From assembly GCF_964355755.1 (NCBI RefSeq), contig NC_092671.1:27381070-27445069 (forward strand): 64,000 nt of DNA, given 5' to 3'. A program made the translations under genes and the position numbers. Source of the DNA: Antedon mediterranea (taxonomy: Eukaryota > Echinodermata > Crinoidea > Comatulida > Antedonidae). The notes beneath the pieces were generated by a model, which searched no databases, had not been told where the DNA came from, and saw nothing but the letters and a program-made list of their open reading frames with translations. Positions 44,869 to 56,705 of the stretch are shown here, in pieces. How positions within the stretch are numbered: position 1 is the stretch's first letter; every line of letters begins with the position of its first letter.

Positions 44869-46830
44869 AAGATTGTGATAATTGTTGTTATGCTTACTAA
44901 AAATGTTTAGAACATATTGTGGTAACACACCACGCCTAACATTATCCATGAAGCCTATAACATTTAGTTTATGGATGTCGTGAATATTAAGTATTTTTAG
45001 TTTTTTTAACAGAGGTTCAGACGACACTCTCATGTTTGAATGAGTTATTATTCTGGCAGCTCTTTTATGGAGCTTCCATAATGTTTCCAGTGTGTTTCAC
45101 TAGTATTCCAGTAGCCCTTGCTACTTTTTTACTGGTAAGTTTAATATGCTGCTTCCAGCAGAGGTTTTCATTGACCACGACACCTAAAAACGTAACATTT
45201 TCTTTTTGTTCTAGTTTAATATTGTTCATTTTTATACACACTTTGTTTGGGTTTACACATTTATGTGGAGCTCTAAATACAATATAATTTGTTTTACAAA
45301 TGTTCAACAAGAGCTTATTGGCTTTAAGTTCACAAGTTCAATATTGATTATACTTGACAATATTTTGAGATCGTTGCCACATTTTATGCTTGTTGTATCA
45401 TCTGCAAAGCAAATGACATTGAGCTCAGTACTTGCATTATATATGTCATTAACGTATAAAAGGAACAGTAATGGCCCTAATACCGAGCCTTGTGGGACTC
45501 CAATACCATTTTCCTGTATAATAGATGCTGTACCATTAATATAAACATATTGTTTGCGAGATTTCAGATAATTCTTAAACAGAGTCATCGCAATACCTCT
45601 GATGCCATAATGCGATAGTTTACTTATTAATATATTATGGTCGATAATATCGAACGCTTTTGATAGGTCCATAAATGTGGCGATTGCATATTGCTTTTTT
45701 TCGAAGGTGTCTAATAATGTATAAACCATGTCAATTATGGCATGTGAGGTTGAAAGCTATATTGGCGTTTGTTTAATATATTGAATTTAGATAAGTAATT
45801 GTATAATCGTTTGTATACTACTTTTTCAAATATTTTTGAAAAAATTGGTAATAAGAATATTGGACGATAATTAGAGGCTACATGGCGATCGCCTTTCTTT
45901 TAGATGGGGACGATTTTTGCAATTTTCATTTTTTGAGGAATTATTCCAGTTCGGAGGGATTGGTTAAAAATATGTGTTAGAGGTTTCACAATGGTATATC
46001 CAATTTCCTTGATAACCTTTGGTGAAATACTGTCAAATCCGGGTGCTTTGTTAATATCAAGAGATCGGATAATACTCATCTCTCTTCTTCGTTCACAGGA
46101 CAGAAAAACAGTGAGTTGCGTTGCTGATTGGAGAGGTAATTCATTCATTCATTCTGCTATTATTCAATATTTCTCTTTGCAGTATATATAAAAATAAAAC
46201 TGAATTGCGAGAGATTTACATATAAAATTGGTACAAGCTTTCAAACAACAAAATCAGAATATTGAGTCGTCGTAGACTCAATATTGTCTCGAACCTCTTG
46301 ACCGACATTAATAAAGTAATTATTTAAATGATTTGCCACAGCATAGCAACCCTTAACAGTTTCGCTGTAGTGTGTAAAATAAGATGGAATATTATTTTTA
46401 CCTTTCCCTGGATTTATGACGTCATTTATAACGTCCCACGTTTTTTTCACACTTCCATTTGTGTGGATAAAAACACTTTCATAATATAATTTTGTTGCTT
46501 TTTTTGTGTATATACGAGTTTGGTTTTGGGTGTGGGATGTTTTATATACCTTTTATATAAGACATGCTTTCTTTTGCTGGATTTTAATAACCCAGAACTC
46601 ATCCAAGGTTGTTTAAACTTTTTATAATTTTTTGGTTGTTTTACATTTTTTTTCTTTACATTTTTATTATATAATTTATAAAATTATCAAGAAAAATATT
46701 GTAAGCGTCATCAAGGTTCCTTATTTTATAGATGTCATCCCATTCAGCAAGACGCAAATCAATGTTGAGTTGCATTATATTTCTGTCATTAATTAAGTAT
46801 TTGTTGTTTGAGAGAGTATTATTATTATTG

Positions 46831-47437
46831 TTGTCGTCGTTGTTCTGGCCAAATCACTAATTTAAAGCACACTGTTAATGCGAATCTTCAATGTCCATTC
46901 ATAAACTGATTAAATGAAACAACAAAAATATCTCTCAGTAATAAGACAATAGCAAACAATAATACTATAGTAAAGTTATACAAACTAAATAATAATAATG
47001 CCTCATAATTCAGGCTAGGTATTAACTAAATACACTTTAAATAAACAGGTAAGTATACATAGACAAATTAAGGTGTCGCCCAAATGGCTCAACCACCATA
47101 ACAAACATAAATACAGTATAAATCCATCAATAAAGGCAATCAACTTAAAACTCACCAAAGATTGTGCTAACCACTTTGTACCAGAACATATAGGCCTATA
47201 TTGCCATCTACTATATGGATGAACATAGCTATTACTAATACTACTATTCTTCTTGTAAGGACACATCCACCTAGCATGGCTTTCCAACTGCAACTGACCT
47301 CAAGGCCAAGGTCAAGCTCCAAAAGGAGCCACCTGGAATATCTATTCCTTATAACATAAAATAGTAGCCAAATTGGTCCCTAGACTTAATAGGGACATAT
47401 TAAGTTACCAAATTGGACCTTACAGTCGTCATTATTT
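46831..47437. other. No recognisable gene
   Basis: Non-coding DNA between LINE A's linker and the poly(A) end of LINE B. The open frame at 47015-47293 lacks any known motif. Confidence 0.4.
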
Positions 47438-50400
47438 TTTTTTTTTTTTATTTTATTTCGTATTCTTTCAGTAGGGTAGCCCTCTCAGTAATAAAATAAA
47501 CTGCTCTTCCGAGGGGCCCTACGGCACATTTAAACAAAATTTGAAAACAACTTAAACTAAACTAAAACTTAAACTAAAACTAAACTTCAATGCATGTTCT
47601 CATTATTATTATAAATTTTATACCATATTTAAATATATTTCACTGGAACCATCCTAGACCACCGGCAACAATAAATGAATCTTAAGAAGTGATTTAAAAC
47701 GGTTATAATTGTTTTGTTTTCTTAATTCATAAGGTAGGCCATTCCAGAGTGAACTTCCATAATAAACAAAACTACGTTTGTATATTTCGAGGTTACATCT
47801 GGGCAAATACAACAGATTATTTTCATAGTTTCTGGTTTGAATATTGTGTACACTACTAATATATTGCAAAACATCACATAAGTATGAAGGTACAGATTCT
47901 TGTAAACATCTAAATATTGTACAAATATTCAATTCTTGTCTTAATTGTTAGCCAACCTAAATCATAATGCATTTGTCTAACAGGAGTTCGAATATCAGCA
48001 CCTAGTATTAATCGTGCAGCTCTATTTTGTACCCTTTGCAATTTTAAAATATGGGTGTTTGAACCAGTACCCCAGACTGTTGAACAATAGTCAATATGTG
48101 ATAAAAAATAGAGCATTGTATAATCTTTTAATAATTTTAGGAGATGTAAAACTTTTCAATCTATAAAATAGATGTAGAATTTTTGATAGTTTTGCACATG
48201 TAGAATCAATATGTACTTTCCATGAGAGTTGTTCATCAAATGTAAGTCCCAAATATTTAAACGTTTCAACTTTCTCAATCGGAATGTTATCAAAAATTAC
48301 TGTTTCATCTGTTGTTTTATTAACACGTGCATGAGTACCAAAAAGCATGTATTTGGTTTTATCAATGTTTAGAGTTAATTTATGTTTATCTAACCATTGT
48401 TTTACATTTTCCAACTGTTCAGTTAAAACTGTTGTAAGCTCTTCATTTGATTTACATGCATAAAAAAGCGCAGTGTCGTCTGCATAGAGGACTGTTTTAC
48501 AAATCCCATCAACACTATCATGTAAGTCATTTATGTATAAAATAAACAACAAAGGGCCAAGAATTGAGCCTTGTGGTACCCCATAGTTGACATTTAAAAT
48601 TTCAGATTTTTTTCCATTAAAATTAACAAATTGTTTGCGATTTTTTAAATAATTACTGAACCATGCAAGCTCAGTGTTTATCATTCCAAAGGTGCATAAT
48701 TTACGTAATAAAATATCGTGGTCTACCGTATCAAACGCCTTTTTTAGGTCAAGAAAAATTGCTCCAGTTACCAAGCCATTATCAATATTTTTATATATAT
48801 AATTGCATACATCTATCAGTGTAGTAGAAGTTGAATGTAACGACCTAAAACCAGATTGATTTTTACATAATAAATTAAACTCATTTATATGATTCATAAC
48901 TTGATTATGGATGCATCTTTCAAAAACTTTCATAACAATAGGTATAACAGATATTGGACGGTAGTTGTTAAGTTCATGTTTACATCCTCCTTTATAAAGC
49001 GGAGTAACCTTAGCACATTTCCATTCACTTGGAATAACACCAGATCTTAATGACCAGTTAAACAAAAAGGCAAGACTTTGAGAAATTTGTGAAGATGCAA
49101 TTTTAAGTAACCTAGCGGAAATCCCATCAATTCCAGTAGCTTTTCCAATTTCTAACTTTTCCAACAAAGCTTCAATTTCATTTCCATTAATATCTTTAAA
49201 GTTGAAACGTTGTTGAAATTGTGATAACGATTCAACGGTAATATCATTTTGGTTGTCATTAAAATGGGATGCAAGTTCATTAGAAATTGAACAAAAATAT
49301 TTATTAAAATGATTAGCAATATCAGTTGGATTGTTTATTTCATTACCGTTTACATTGAGAGTTGTTTTAGTTTGTTTCTTTTTATTGGGTAAAAAGTCTT
49401 TCAGGGTTTTCCATAATGTTTTAGTGTCATTAACATTATCCTTTAATTTATTATTTATATAGTCGCGTTTTAGTGATTTAGACAAATTATTTAATTTATT
49501 TCTTGCCTTTTTGTAAGAATTCCAATCATCTATGTTCTTAGTTTTTTCGGATTTTTGTTTTAAATAATCACGGTCACGAGAAAGGGAAACAAATTCGTCT
49601 GTAAGCCATGGAATATCAGTTCCCTTCCTCCTGACCGTCACCATAGGAGCATGAATATCACAAATATCAGTAAAAATGTGTTTCCAAATGTCCCAAGCCT
49701 CGTCAGCATCCTCGGACGCCTCACAAATACTCCACGGAGCAGATGCAAGATCAGAAATAAACAAATCTTCGTTAAATTTCCGGAAGGTTCTCGTATGTAA
49801 AATACGCGGGGGCAATTTTATTTTAATTTTTTTACGTATTGCATATATCAATGAGTGGTCGCTAATTCCAATTGGTACAACTCCAGTTTTGCTTATAAAG
49901 TCATCCCTATTTGAAAAAATTAAATCAATACAACTACTACTGTTTTCCGTTACGCGCGTTGGAGTTTTAATATACTGGTTTAATTGGAAAATTTGGTGGA
50001 GGGTTTTAATGTTCCGAGAATGCTGTTTATCAAATATATTCCAATTTAAGTCACCAACAACAATAATCTCTCTTATACTATCTAGTATAAAAGATATTTG
50101 ATCATGCATTATATCAACAAATCCAGTACACGAATTTGGTGGTCTATAAACATTACCTATAACGAACGGTTTAGTGTTAACCGGCTTAATTTTTATCCAT
50201 ACCGATTCAATTGTATTTTCACCAAAGTCAATGACATCAAAATCAACATTTTCGTTTACATAGATAGCCACCCCACCTCCGTGTCTATTTCTGTCTGTTC
50301 TAACTAATAGGTATCCTGGGATTGCAAGTTCACTATTATGTATATTTTGATCTAGCCAGGTTTCACTAATTCCTAAAACATGGAAACGGCATTCCGAAAG

Positions 50401-50760
50401 TAAACTCCGAACATGGTCCACCTTATTATAGAGACTTCTGACATTTAAATGACCAATTTTAAAACCCTTTGTACAATCAGTCTCGCATAATTTGCATAGT
50501 ATGCCAAAAGCAGGATAAACAATAGAGTCGTTACGTAATTCAGCGTCGTCTACGTCGTTGTCTAAAAGGCTTCCCGTACGATGTTCGTTTAACAATTGAA
50601 TTGGTTTAAATGGTTTATTACATGCGTTACAAATAAAATCTAAAATCATCTTATCTACATAAAATACAATACAAATTTAGGACATTTAAAATTCTCTTAC
50701 ACATTACCTTTTACATTTAGGTAATTGTTTAAGATCGGAAGTTCTGGATTTTATTATTGT
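47438..50760 (-). mobile_element. LINE B: nearly intact non-LTR retrotransposon
   Basis: Minus-strand element with a 5' leader (about 50760-50650), an 852-codon ORF and a 3' end with a conserved-looking GGGCCCCTCGGAAGAGC...GAGAGGGCTACCC stretch and a poly(A) tract at about 47440-47453. The next bases, GTCGTCATT (plus strand), resemble GTCGTTATT beyond the 5' end, a possible imperfect target duplication. It separates the endonuclease and RT parts of LINE A, so it probably inserted into LINE A. Confidence 0.75.
47654..50649 (-). CDS. LINE B endonuclease-reverse transcriptase (two frameshifts)
   Basis: The ORF at 50649-48091 has an N-terminal Cys-rich region (CNACNKPF; CKLCETDC), then an apurinic-type endonuclease: HLNVRSLYNKVDHV (67-80), SETWL (95-99), VVGDLNWNIF (197-206), ISDHSLIYAI (262-271). 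The linker carries PWLTDEF. The reverse transcriptase follows: NNYRPISVIP (561), FLDLKKAFDTVDH (632-644), GVPQGSILGPLLF (690-702), YADDTALF (722-729) and the YLGLTFDEQLSW thumb. A frame change in a T-run near 48100 and another near 47930 lead into DYCSTVWGTGS and, finally, SSLWNGLPYELRK. Only these two lesions separate it from an intact ORF. Clade: CR1/jockey group, not resolved further. Confidence 0.9.
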
Positions 50761-50794
50761 CGTTATTTAACTGTTGCGTAGAATGAATTATCTG

Positions 50795-51325
50795 TTATAT
50801 TGGTAAGTGGTCGGAGATGTCTGAAATAAGTATACCGGATGATATTTTTTCGGATAGGGTGTTAGAAAATATATTATCGATCAGCGTCGCTGATTCGTTT
50901 TGTATTCTAGTGGGCCTTGATATCGATGGATGGAACGAATGGGACATCATAATAAATTCATTGATGTCGCCATTTTGTTTAAGAAGATTGATATTAAAGT
51001 CGCCAATAATGTTGCATGGTTTGCTCTCTTTATCGGTAATTGTTAAGACCTCATTTAAAGATTCGTTAAACTTATCAATCTTCATATGGGGAGGTCGGTA
51101 AACAAGTCCGACAATTATATATTTTTTTTTTTTTAAATAATTTCAATAAATATACATTCACAAGAGTTTATCTTTTAAGTTTGTCCGTTTTTTTACCTCA
51201 ACTGTGTTGGAGATAAACATACCTACACCAACCCCCTTTTGTCCACTCTGTCCATTGAATGGAAGTCATAGTTAGGTAAATATGGTCTAATGGATGTATT
51301 CGTAAGCCATGTTTCTGATATACAT
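50795..51325 (-). pseudogene. LINE endonuclease fragment, probably LINE A 5' part
   Basis: Minus strand: ISETWLTNTSIRPYLPNYDF (about 51325-51266), GVGVGMFISN, then NIIGDFNINLL, RPTRIQNESATLIDNIFSN and ISDISDHLPI ending at 50795. A T-rich stretch and stops lie near 51120. The endonuclease style (SATLIDNIF) matches LINE A better than LINE B, whose 5' end follows at once. Confidence 0.7.
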
Positions 51326-51333
51326 ACCGATAG

Positions 51334-51500
51334 CAAAAAATTAGTAGACTTAAGTAGAAATAGCTCTATTTTTAGTAGCCCTAATAGTTTTTTAGTAGAC
51401 CTTTTTAACTCGCCTACTAAGGATTTTAACTCAATGAGTCAAAGATGGAATGACTACTTCCGAGCTATATAAAATAGATAGTGGATAAATATTTAACTGG
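51334..51500 (+). repeat. Inverted partner of the 42-kb TAGATAG repeat
   Basis: Reverse-complement match to 42268-42358 plus 43121-43157. It lies between two divergently oriented LINE endonuclease fragments. Confidence 0.65.
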
Positions 51501-52228
51501 CTATTATCATTTTGTTTATAGTCATTTGAACATTCAATGTCTTAGGAATAAAGTTGATCACCTAAAAGTCTTCCTTCACATTAATGATGTGGATATTCTA
51601 TGCCTTTCTGAAACTTGGCTAAATTGTAATATTGATAACATGGAAGTCACTATGGTTGTGATATATGTAGATTAGATAAATCAAACTGTAAATCAGGTGG
51701 TGGTATTTTATGTTATATTAAATCTGGAATCTTATTTAAAAATTAAGTACCTTAAGAGAAGATGATGTGGAAGCACTCTGGATTGAGATAAATTTACCAC
51801 ACACTAAACCTATTCTTCTTGGTACGATATACAGACCTCCAAGTGCTACATCTGAATATTTTTGTAAATTCGATACCATGTTTCAAAATTGTACTATGCT
51901 TTATAAGGATGTAGTGATACTTGGTGATTTCAATGTTGATATAGCTAAAAAGTGTAATGCTGATAAAAATTAACAAAATCACTAAACATAGTAATCTAAT
52001 ACAACTATAATCAAAGATTTCACCAGAGTAACTAACACAAGTAAAACCATAATAGAATATTATTTGATTCCAACCAAAATATTTCAACTGCTGGACTTCA
52101 TAGTCTTGGATTAAGTGACAATTCTTTAATTTACCTAATCCAAAAAAATAAAAAGGTTAATGTTCCACCTAAAATTATTAAAACATGTTTATTTAAGAAA
52201 TTTGATGATAATGAATTTATTAATAGGG
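51500..52228 (+). pseudogene. LINE endonuclease remnant
   Basis: Plus strand: SHLNIQCLRNKVDHLKVFL, DVDILCLSETWLNCNID, EALWIEINLPHTKPILLGTI, YRPPSATSEYF, VVILGDFNVDI, and later LGLSDNSLIYLI and PPKIIKTCLFKKFDDNEF. Several stops and frame changes. The copy stops at about 52228, before any RT. Confidence 0.8.
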
Positions 52229-52240
52229 AGGTTTTGCAAT

Positions 52241-52286
52241 CTTACGAAAACGGATACGTCACGCACACGTATTCGTTTTTCGTAAG
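52241..52286. repeat. Hairpin CTTACGAAAAC...GTTTTTCGTAAG
   Basis: A 19-base left arm and 20-base right arm, imperfectly complementary, around the loop CACGCAC. It begins 13 bp after the LINE remnant ends and may mark the end of another element. Confidence 0.6.
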
Positions 52287-52496
52287 CCAGTAAAAATCTG
52301 TTTCGCATGGCAACGAAATATTGAGGGCGCCGTCCAAAATATGACTGCGGTAAATTTGAGCGAAGCGCAGGTACGTGTTGCTTGGTGCTTGGCTGCCTAG
52401 GCCTAGCGTAACATCAAAGCGAGTGAGGACTTTAAAAACTGCTATTTATCAAAATTGACCTGGCATTTTAGTAAATTACTTTTAGTAATTTACTTT

Positions 52497-52924
52497 TGTT
52501 ACGACCACTTTTGGCCTAGGCCGAAATACCTAAATAGCAACAACGAGGTTTGGAACAAACAATACCCAACACTCGGAGTATTATGCAAGAAGCACGAGCT
52601 CCATTTATTTCCTTTCACGATGCACAATACATGACAACACAAATAGATACATATGATACTGAGTGGTTGGTTTGCCTAGCCATCCGTACACATCACAACT
52701 TCCCCTTCGTCCTGCCTCGCTTCCAGTAGTCTCGAACACCGTTCACTTCAAGCGCCTCCGACTTGTCCCGTCTCGTGAGTGAGCCCTTCCCTTTTCCTCA
52801 CACACTCAACACAGCTTTCCAAAATACCACGCATCACCACGCTCCATTCTGATTCGTCCACTTGACCACCGGCGACTTGATTCGTTTGCATGTGACAGAC
52901 ACCTGACTCTCGTCACACGTAACA
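52497..52924 (-). mobile_element. Ty3/gypsy 3' LTR
   Basis: On the minus strand the segment begins TGTTACG (52924) and ends CGTAACA (52497), a perfect 7-bp terminal inverted repeat typical of LTRs. Immediately upstream is the purine-rich tract CTTCAAGGGGAAGAG (52939-52925), which fits a polypurine tract. An AATAAA lies inside (GGAAATAAATGGAGC). The 5' LTR is not in the window. Confidence 0.75.
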
Positions 52925-52939
52925 CTCTTCCCCTTGAAG

Positions 52940-53294
52940 TTCTTTTTCGACAGGAAAACTTTTGGTGCCTCCTCACCAACCACTGGTATTGGTAAACATC
53001 TAATTTATTACACAATTTCAATTTCACATTACATCATATATTTTCATTTCATTTATTTATTTTATTTTTTTTCAACATTTTAATTTTTATTGCATTTACT
53101 ACTTTTCCTTTACCTTACACACTATTTTAATTTGTATTATTTACTATTTCCTTTTTTCCACACAAGTATATACATTTTTTTTAATTCTTAGTTTTACACA
53201 TCTATATTCATTTGCATTACATTCAAAATATCAATATTCAATTGCATTACATGCATAATATCTATATTCATTTGCATTACATTCATAATATTGT
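52940..53294. other. T-rich low-complexity stretch between LTR and RNase H
   Basis: Holds repeats of ATTCATTTGCATTACATTCA and long T-runs. The integrase that should lie here in a gypsy element is absent. Confidence 0.5.
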
Positions 53295-53425
53295 TCACAC
53301 CCAACGAGACAGAGCGTCGGCAATCACATTTTCCTTTCCTTTAACATGCCTAACCTCAACATTGTATTCTTGTAAAGTTAATCCCCACCTCAGCAACCGC
53401 TGATTTTTATTACGCATTTTATAAA
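53295..53425 (-). pseudogene. Ty3/gypsy RNase H C-terminal fragment
   Basis: Minus strand: YKMRNKNQRLLRWGLTLQEY and VRHVKGKENVIADALSR, then a stop. This is the classic end of gypsy RNase H. The upstream side is cut exactly at the CTAG end of Helitron copy 2. Confidence 0.85.
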
Positions 53426-55000
53426 CTAGATGGCGCGTACCATCTAGGTCGTGCCCACAGATGGTTCTCGAATACACAGTATTTCCAGCGAGAAAAAAAT
53501 GGAGATTTCAAATGTACGTACCGCAGGACTATAATACATTGTCGTTTACAGAAACGAATAAATATACACAATGATTTATGTAGTCAACCAAAATTAGCAC
53601 CCTGGGAATTACTTCCGAGAGAGAGAGAGAGAGGGTGAGAGAGAGAGAGAGAGAGAAACAAAATGAGTCAAATTTTTTTATTTGGACTCATTTAAACAAA
53701 CCCAATTTGTGTTTTGTATGTAACATTAAGGGTTGAGGGATGGGGGAAGAAGATAGGTACAAAGAGGAAACATTTTAAAATATATTCTTATCCACTCAGT
53801 AACGAAATATTGTTTTTAATGTTTTATAGGCCTATAAATTATATACCACTAAATACAGTAAAACATTTACGATTTAATACGGTACTTTGTTAAAACTCTC
53901 ACTGTCATAGTCGATTGAAATAGTAAAGTACATGTAACGATACACCACTACGACGTTTATATATTTTTAAATTATTAATTAATACAAACGTTGAGAAGCA
54001 ACTGTCAGTAATAACGTTTATTTATTTGTATATTATATGTTTATAATCTAACAGTAGGGCCTACCCACACTCACAGTAATAAAGTTTATTTGTATATATT
54101 TTTATATTACATCTAACAGTACCAACACTCACAGTAAGAAATTTGCGATTCAAATTGCGATCAAAAGTGGTTAATACCTTAACAGTATTGTACAGCATTG
54201 CAATACTATTTATGTTTATTCTCCAAGGGGGCCCATAAATATAAATCTATACCTCTATGGTTAAACCAAATAATTTGGAATGTTTATTTGTATATTATAT
54301 GTTTATAATCTAACAGTAGGGCCTACCCACACTCACGGTAATAAAGTTTATTTGTATATATTTTTATATTACATCTAACAGTACCAACACTCACAGTAAG
54401 AAATTTGCGATTCAAATTGAGATCAAAAGTGGTTAATACCTTAACAGTATTGTACAGCATTGCAATACTATTTATGTTTATTCTTCAAGGGGGCCCATAA
54501 ATCTAAATCTATACCTCTATGGTTAAACCAAATAATTTGGAATGTTCCATTCATCACAAATCAATACATTTGTAAAAACGTATATTAAATGTATCAAAAT
54601 AGTATTTTTTAAATAAAATCGGCCTGTCTTCAACATTATGATGCTGTACTCTAGCTGTTCAACCGGTTTTCAGCTATTAAAAACAATTATCGTAGGAGGA
54701 GATAGGAAAATGCGAAGCCTCCTCGCATTTTTGTGGCGGGTATTTTTCAAGATGGACATCCATTAGACAGTGTATACCACGATCGGAAAACACCCCTATT
54801 TGGGGCAAATCGTTGAACCTAAATTCGTTTTAATCGTCAATAACTAATTATCTAACGTAATTTAATTAGTAAACAGGGTTACATCAGGTGGTTAAAATCA
54901 GTACCGAAAGTACGAACCAACTTTATATACCATCGAGTAAAAATTCTAGAAGTAAGGCGCGATTTACCGAATTTTGCCCTTACGTAAATTTATATATAGA
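53426..55000 (-). mobile_element. Helitron-like element copy 2
   Basis: Minus orientation: starts A|TCTATATATAAATTTACG at 55000 and ends with CTAG|T at 53426, preceded by a shorter version of the terminal hairpin. Long stretches match copy 1 at 23577-24920. It differs by a GA-rich microsatellite at about 53617-53660 and a 262-bp tandem duplication (54021-54544). Insertion between A and T fits Helitrons. Confidence 0.75.
54021..54544. repeat. 262-bp tandem duplication inside Helitron copy 2
   Basis: TTTATTTGTATATTATATG starts at 54021 and 54283, and about 260 following bases are nearly identical in both units. Copy 1 of the Helitron has the sequence once. Confidence 0.9.
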
Positions 55001-55857
55001 TACTTGCTTTGAATGCAAATTCAACTCCATCAGTTTCATCCTTTTCCAGCTGCATTGATTTTGCCGCAGTGACGTTACTGTGACGTTACTTTTCTTCCTG
55101 CAAAACTTGGTGTCATGCGTTTTATTCTTGCATACTTTACACCACTTTCCTCGATCCTGTTTACTTCTGCATTCAAAAGATTTATGGCCTTGTTTCCCAC
55201 ATTTAAAACATACAATTCCTTCACTTTCTTGTGTTTTCATTACACTATCATCTTTTGTCTCTCTTTGAGCTTTCTCCGACTCTTCGAAGCTTCTCAGCGC
55301 AATTTTAAAATCGGTAAATTTTATCTCCTTTTCTTTTTGCATTATCACGGTCGCAAATGTCCGGAATCGCTGAGGTAGTCCTATTAGGACCATAGCCACA
55401 AGCAAACTGTCGCTAATTTGTTCTTTAGCAGTTTTTAAACTTGTAGCTGCTGTTTCTGCACGAATAACGTAGTCAGTTACACGTTCGTGTTCCTCCATTT
55501 TTAATGAGGTATAGCTCAGTATATAATGATATAATTCTTGGCTTACTTTTTCCCAAATAATGTTCCCGCAGGATTCCTAGAGCCTTTCTTCCATAGTTCT
55601 TTGCGTCTCTCATTATCAAAGATAGACTTCTATCGTCTACTGCACAAGTTCGGCGAACGCATTAGTATTTTTCGCCTCATCGGGAGCGGCTACTCCACCT
55701 TCGCTTTCCGGTACAATAATTTTACTTAATTTTTGTATGTGCATATGTCCTAGGAACTTGACTTCCCACAACTCATATTTAGTTTCGTTTCGTTTCCATT
55801 AAATAAAAGCCGTTTACTGGGCCCATAACCTGTTAAGGTTGTAGGATTGTGAGCCAT
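55001..55857 (-). pseudogene. Ty1/copia gag, second family member
   Basis: Starts at ATG 55857 (MAHNPTTLTGYGPSKRLLFN...), parallel to the gag at 35969. After frame changes near 55800 and 55640-55510 it stays open from 55498: RVTDYVIRAETAATSLKTAK, then QISDSLLVAMVLIGLPQRF, then zinc knuckle CFKCGKQGHKSFEC and a second Cys cluster CKVCKNKTHDTKFC. It ends where the Helitron begins. Protease, integrase and RT are missing. Confidence 0.85.
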
Positions 55858-56567
55858 ATCGATATTTGACGCAGATACAAAATGTTCTATCTAGAACTAT
55901 AATAACTTTATTGTAATAAACTATACAAAGTACACATCTACACAGTAGGAATAAATATGGAAGAGTGATTCACATAGAAGAATGTTATCATCTTAAGGAG
56001 TGAGCAAAGCAATGATGGATTGCTTTGTGGTCTGGGGACAGTTCCGGTATATCATCTATTTCTTAGAACAGGAACTTTCACTTATCTATAGGTGAATGAC
56101 CAAGTAGGCTATTGGAAACATTTATTGTACAATGAAAGCACATTTTAACACAGCCTGTGTTAAAAATTGGGGATTTTTGGCCCCCATCGGTTCAAAGAAG
56201 GCGAATAATTTTTCAATTCCCACTTCTAGTGAAAATTTTAGTATGGTTTTGTCTGTGTGTATGTATGTGTGAAACAATTTTTTGTGGGGACCCATTTCTG
56301 CTGCCAAGAAAAAACCGTTCTTGAAAAGAACAGTATTCAAAACCATATTTTCTGCTCAATAGAAACAGGTCCTTAGTTAAAACTGGTAAAATTAAATCAA
56401 ATACATTTTTTTTCAAATGCAATTTTTCTCCGGGCAGTACATACCTGTACAAATGATGTCACATAGTATTTTTAGTTATCTACTGCTGTTGGACAGATTT
56501 TAACAAGATTTTAAACTATTCTTTTAATAGTTGCATATTTCTTTGATTTTTTATGTAGTGTATTAAT
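55858..56567. other. No gene; contains a short hairpin and a mini-MITE
   Basis: TTTTAACACA-GCC-TGTGTTAAAA near 56142-56164 is a hairpin. The mini-element at 56288-56372 is described separately. The two short minus-strand frames here overlap these repeats and have no domain. Confidence 0.5.
56288..56372. mobile_element. 85-bp mini-MITE related to the 12.1-kb element
   Basis: GGACCCATTTCTGCTGCC at 56288 and the complement of GGACCTGTTTCTATTGAG ending at 56372 form terminal inverted repeats. TTTCTGCTGCCAAGAAAA is shared with the left end of the element at 12144-12855. Confidence 0.6.
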
Positions 56568-56705
56568 ATGTATTGCCAATGTAGTATATGTCTTAAACAA
56601 GTAACACAAAATCAAGGAAAATTATCATGTACAATTTGCCATAAATATGTTCATAAATCATGTTCTAACTTAACTACAAACGAATTCAAAGAGAGAGTAA
56701 ACTAA
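56568..56705 (+). pseudogene. PHD-like zinc finger, LINE ORF start
   Basis: A 45-codon ORF from ATG 56568: MYCQCSICLKQV, then LSCTICHKYVHKSCSNL, then TTNEFKERVN and stop. The spacing CxxC...CxxC...HxxC is a PHD-type finger like the one in the LINE ORF at 40690. No endonuclease follows, so it is probably a 5' LINE fragment. Confidence 0.55.

Larger units (their letters stand above)
43390..46830 (-). pseudogene. LINE A: RT and tail, interrupted by a Penelope-like element
   Basis: Minus-strand fragments in order: linker (WDDIYKI near 46740; TWDVINDVINPGKGKNN at 46450-46241), pre-palm (NKAPGFDSISPKVIKEIGY, 46148-45900), palm with FMDLSKAFDIIDH, GIGVPQGSVLGPLLFLLYVN and CFADDTTS (45729-45304), thumb (45310-44860), then the C-terminal INGSKLWNYFCNKIPSM piece at 43590-43390 after the insertion at 43606-44868. 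The matching endonuclease is probably 50795-51325. Stops and frameshifts make it inactive. Confidence 0.8.

Noticed and set aside
46241-46450. Independent small gene
   Set aside because: Its TWDVIND and NYFINVG motifs are the linker of a LINE RT.
52806-53027. Minus-strand ORF of 73 aa
   Set aside because: It overlaps the gypsy LTR and polypurine tract and has no domain.
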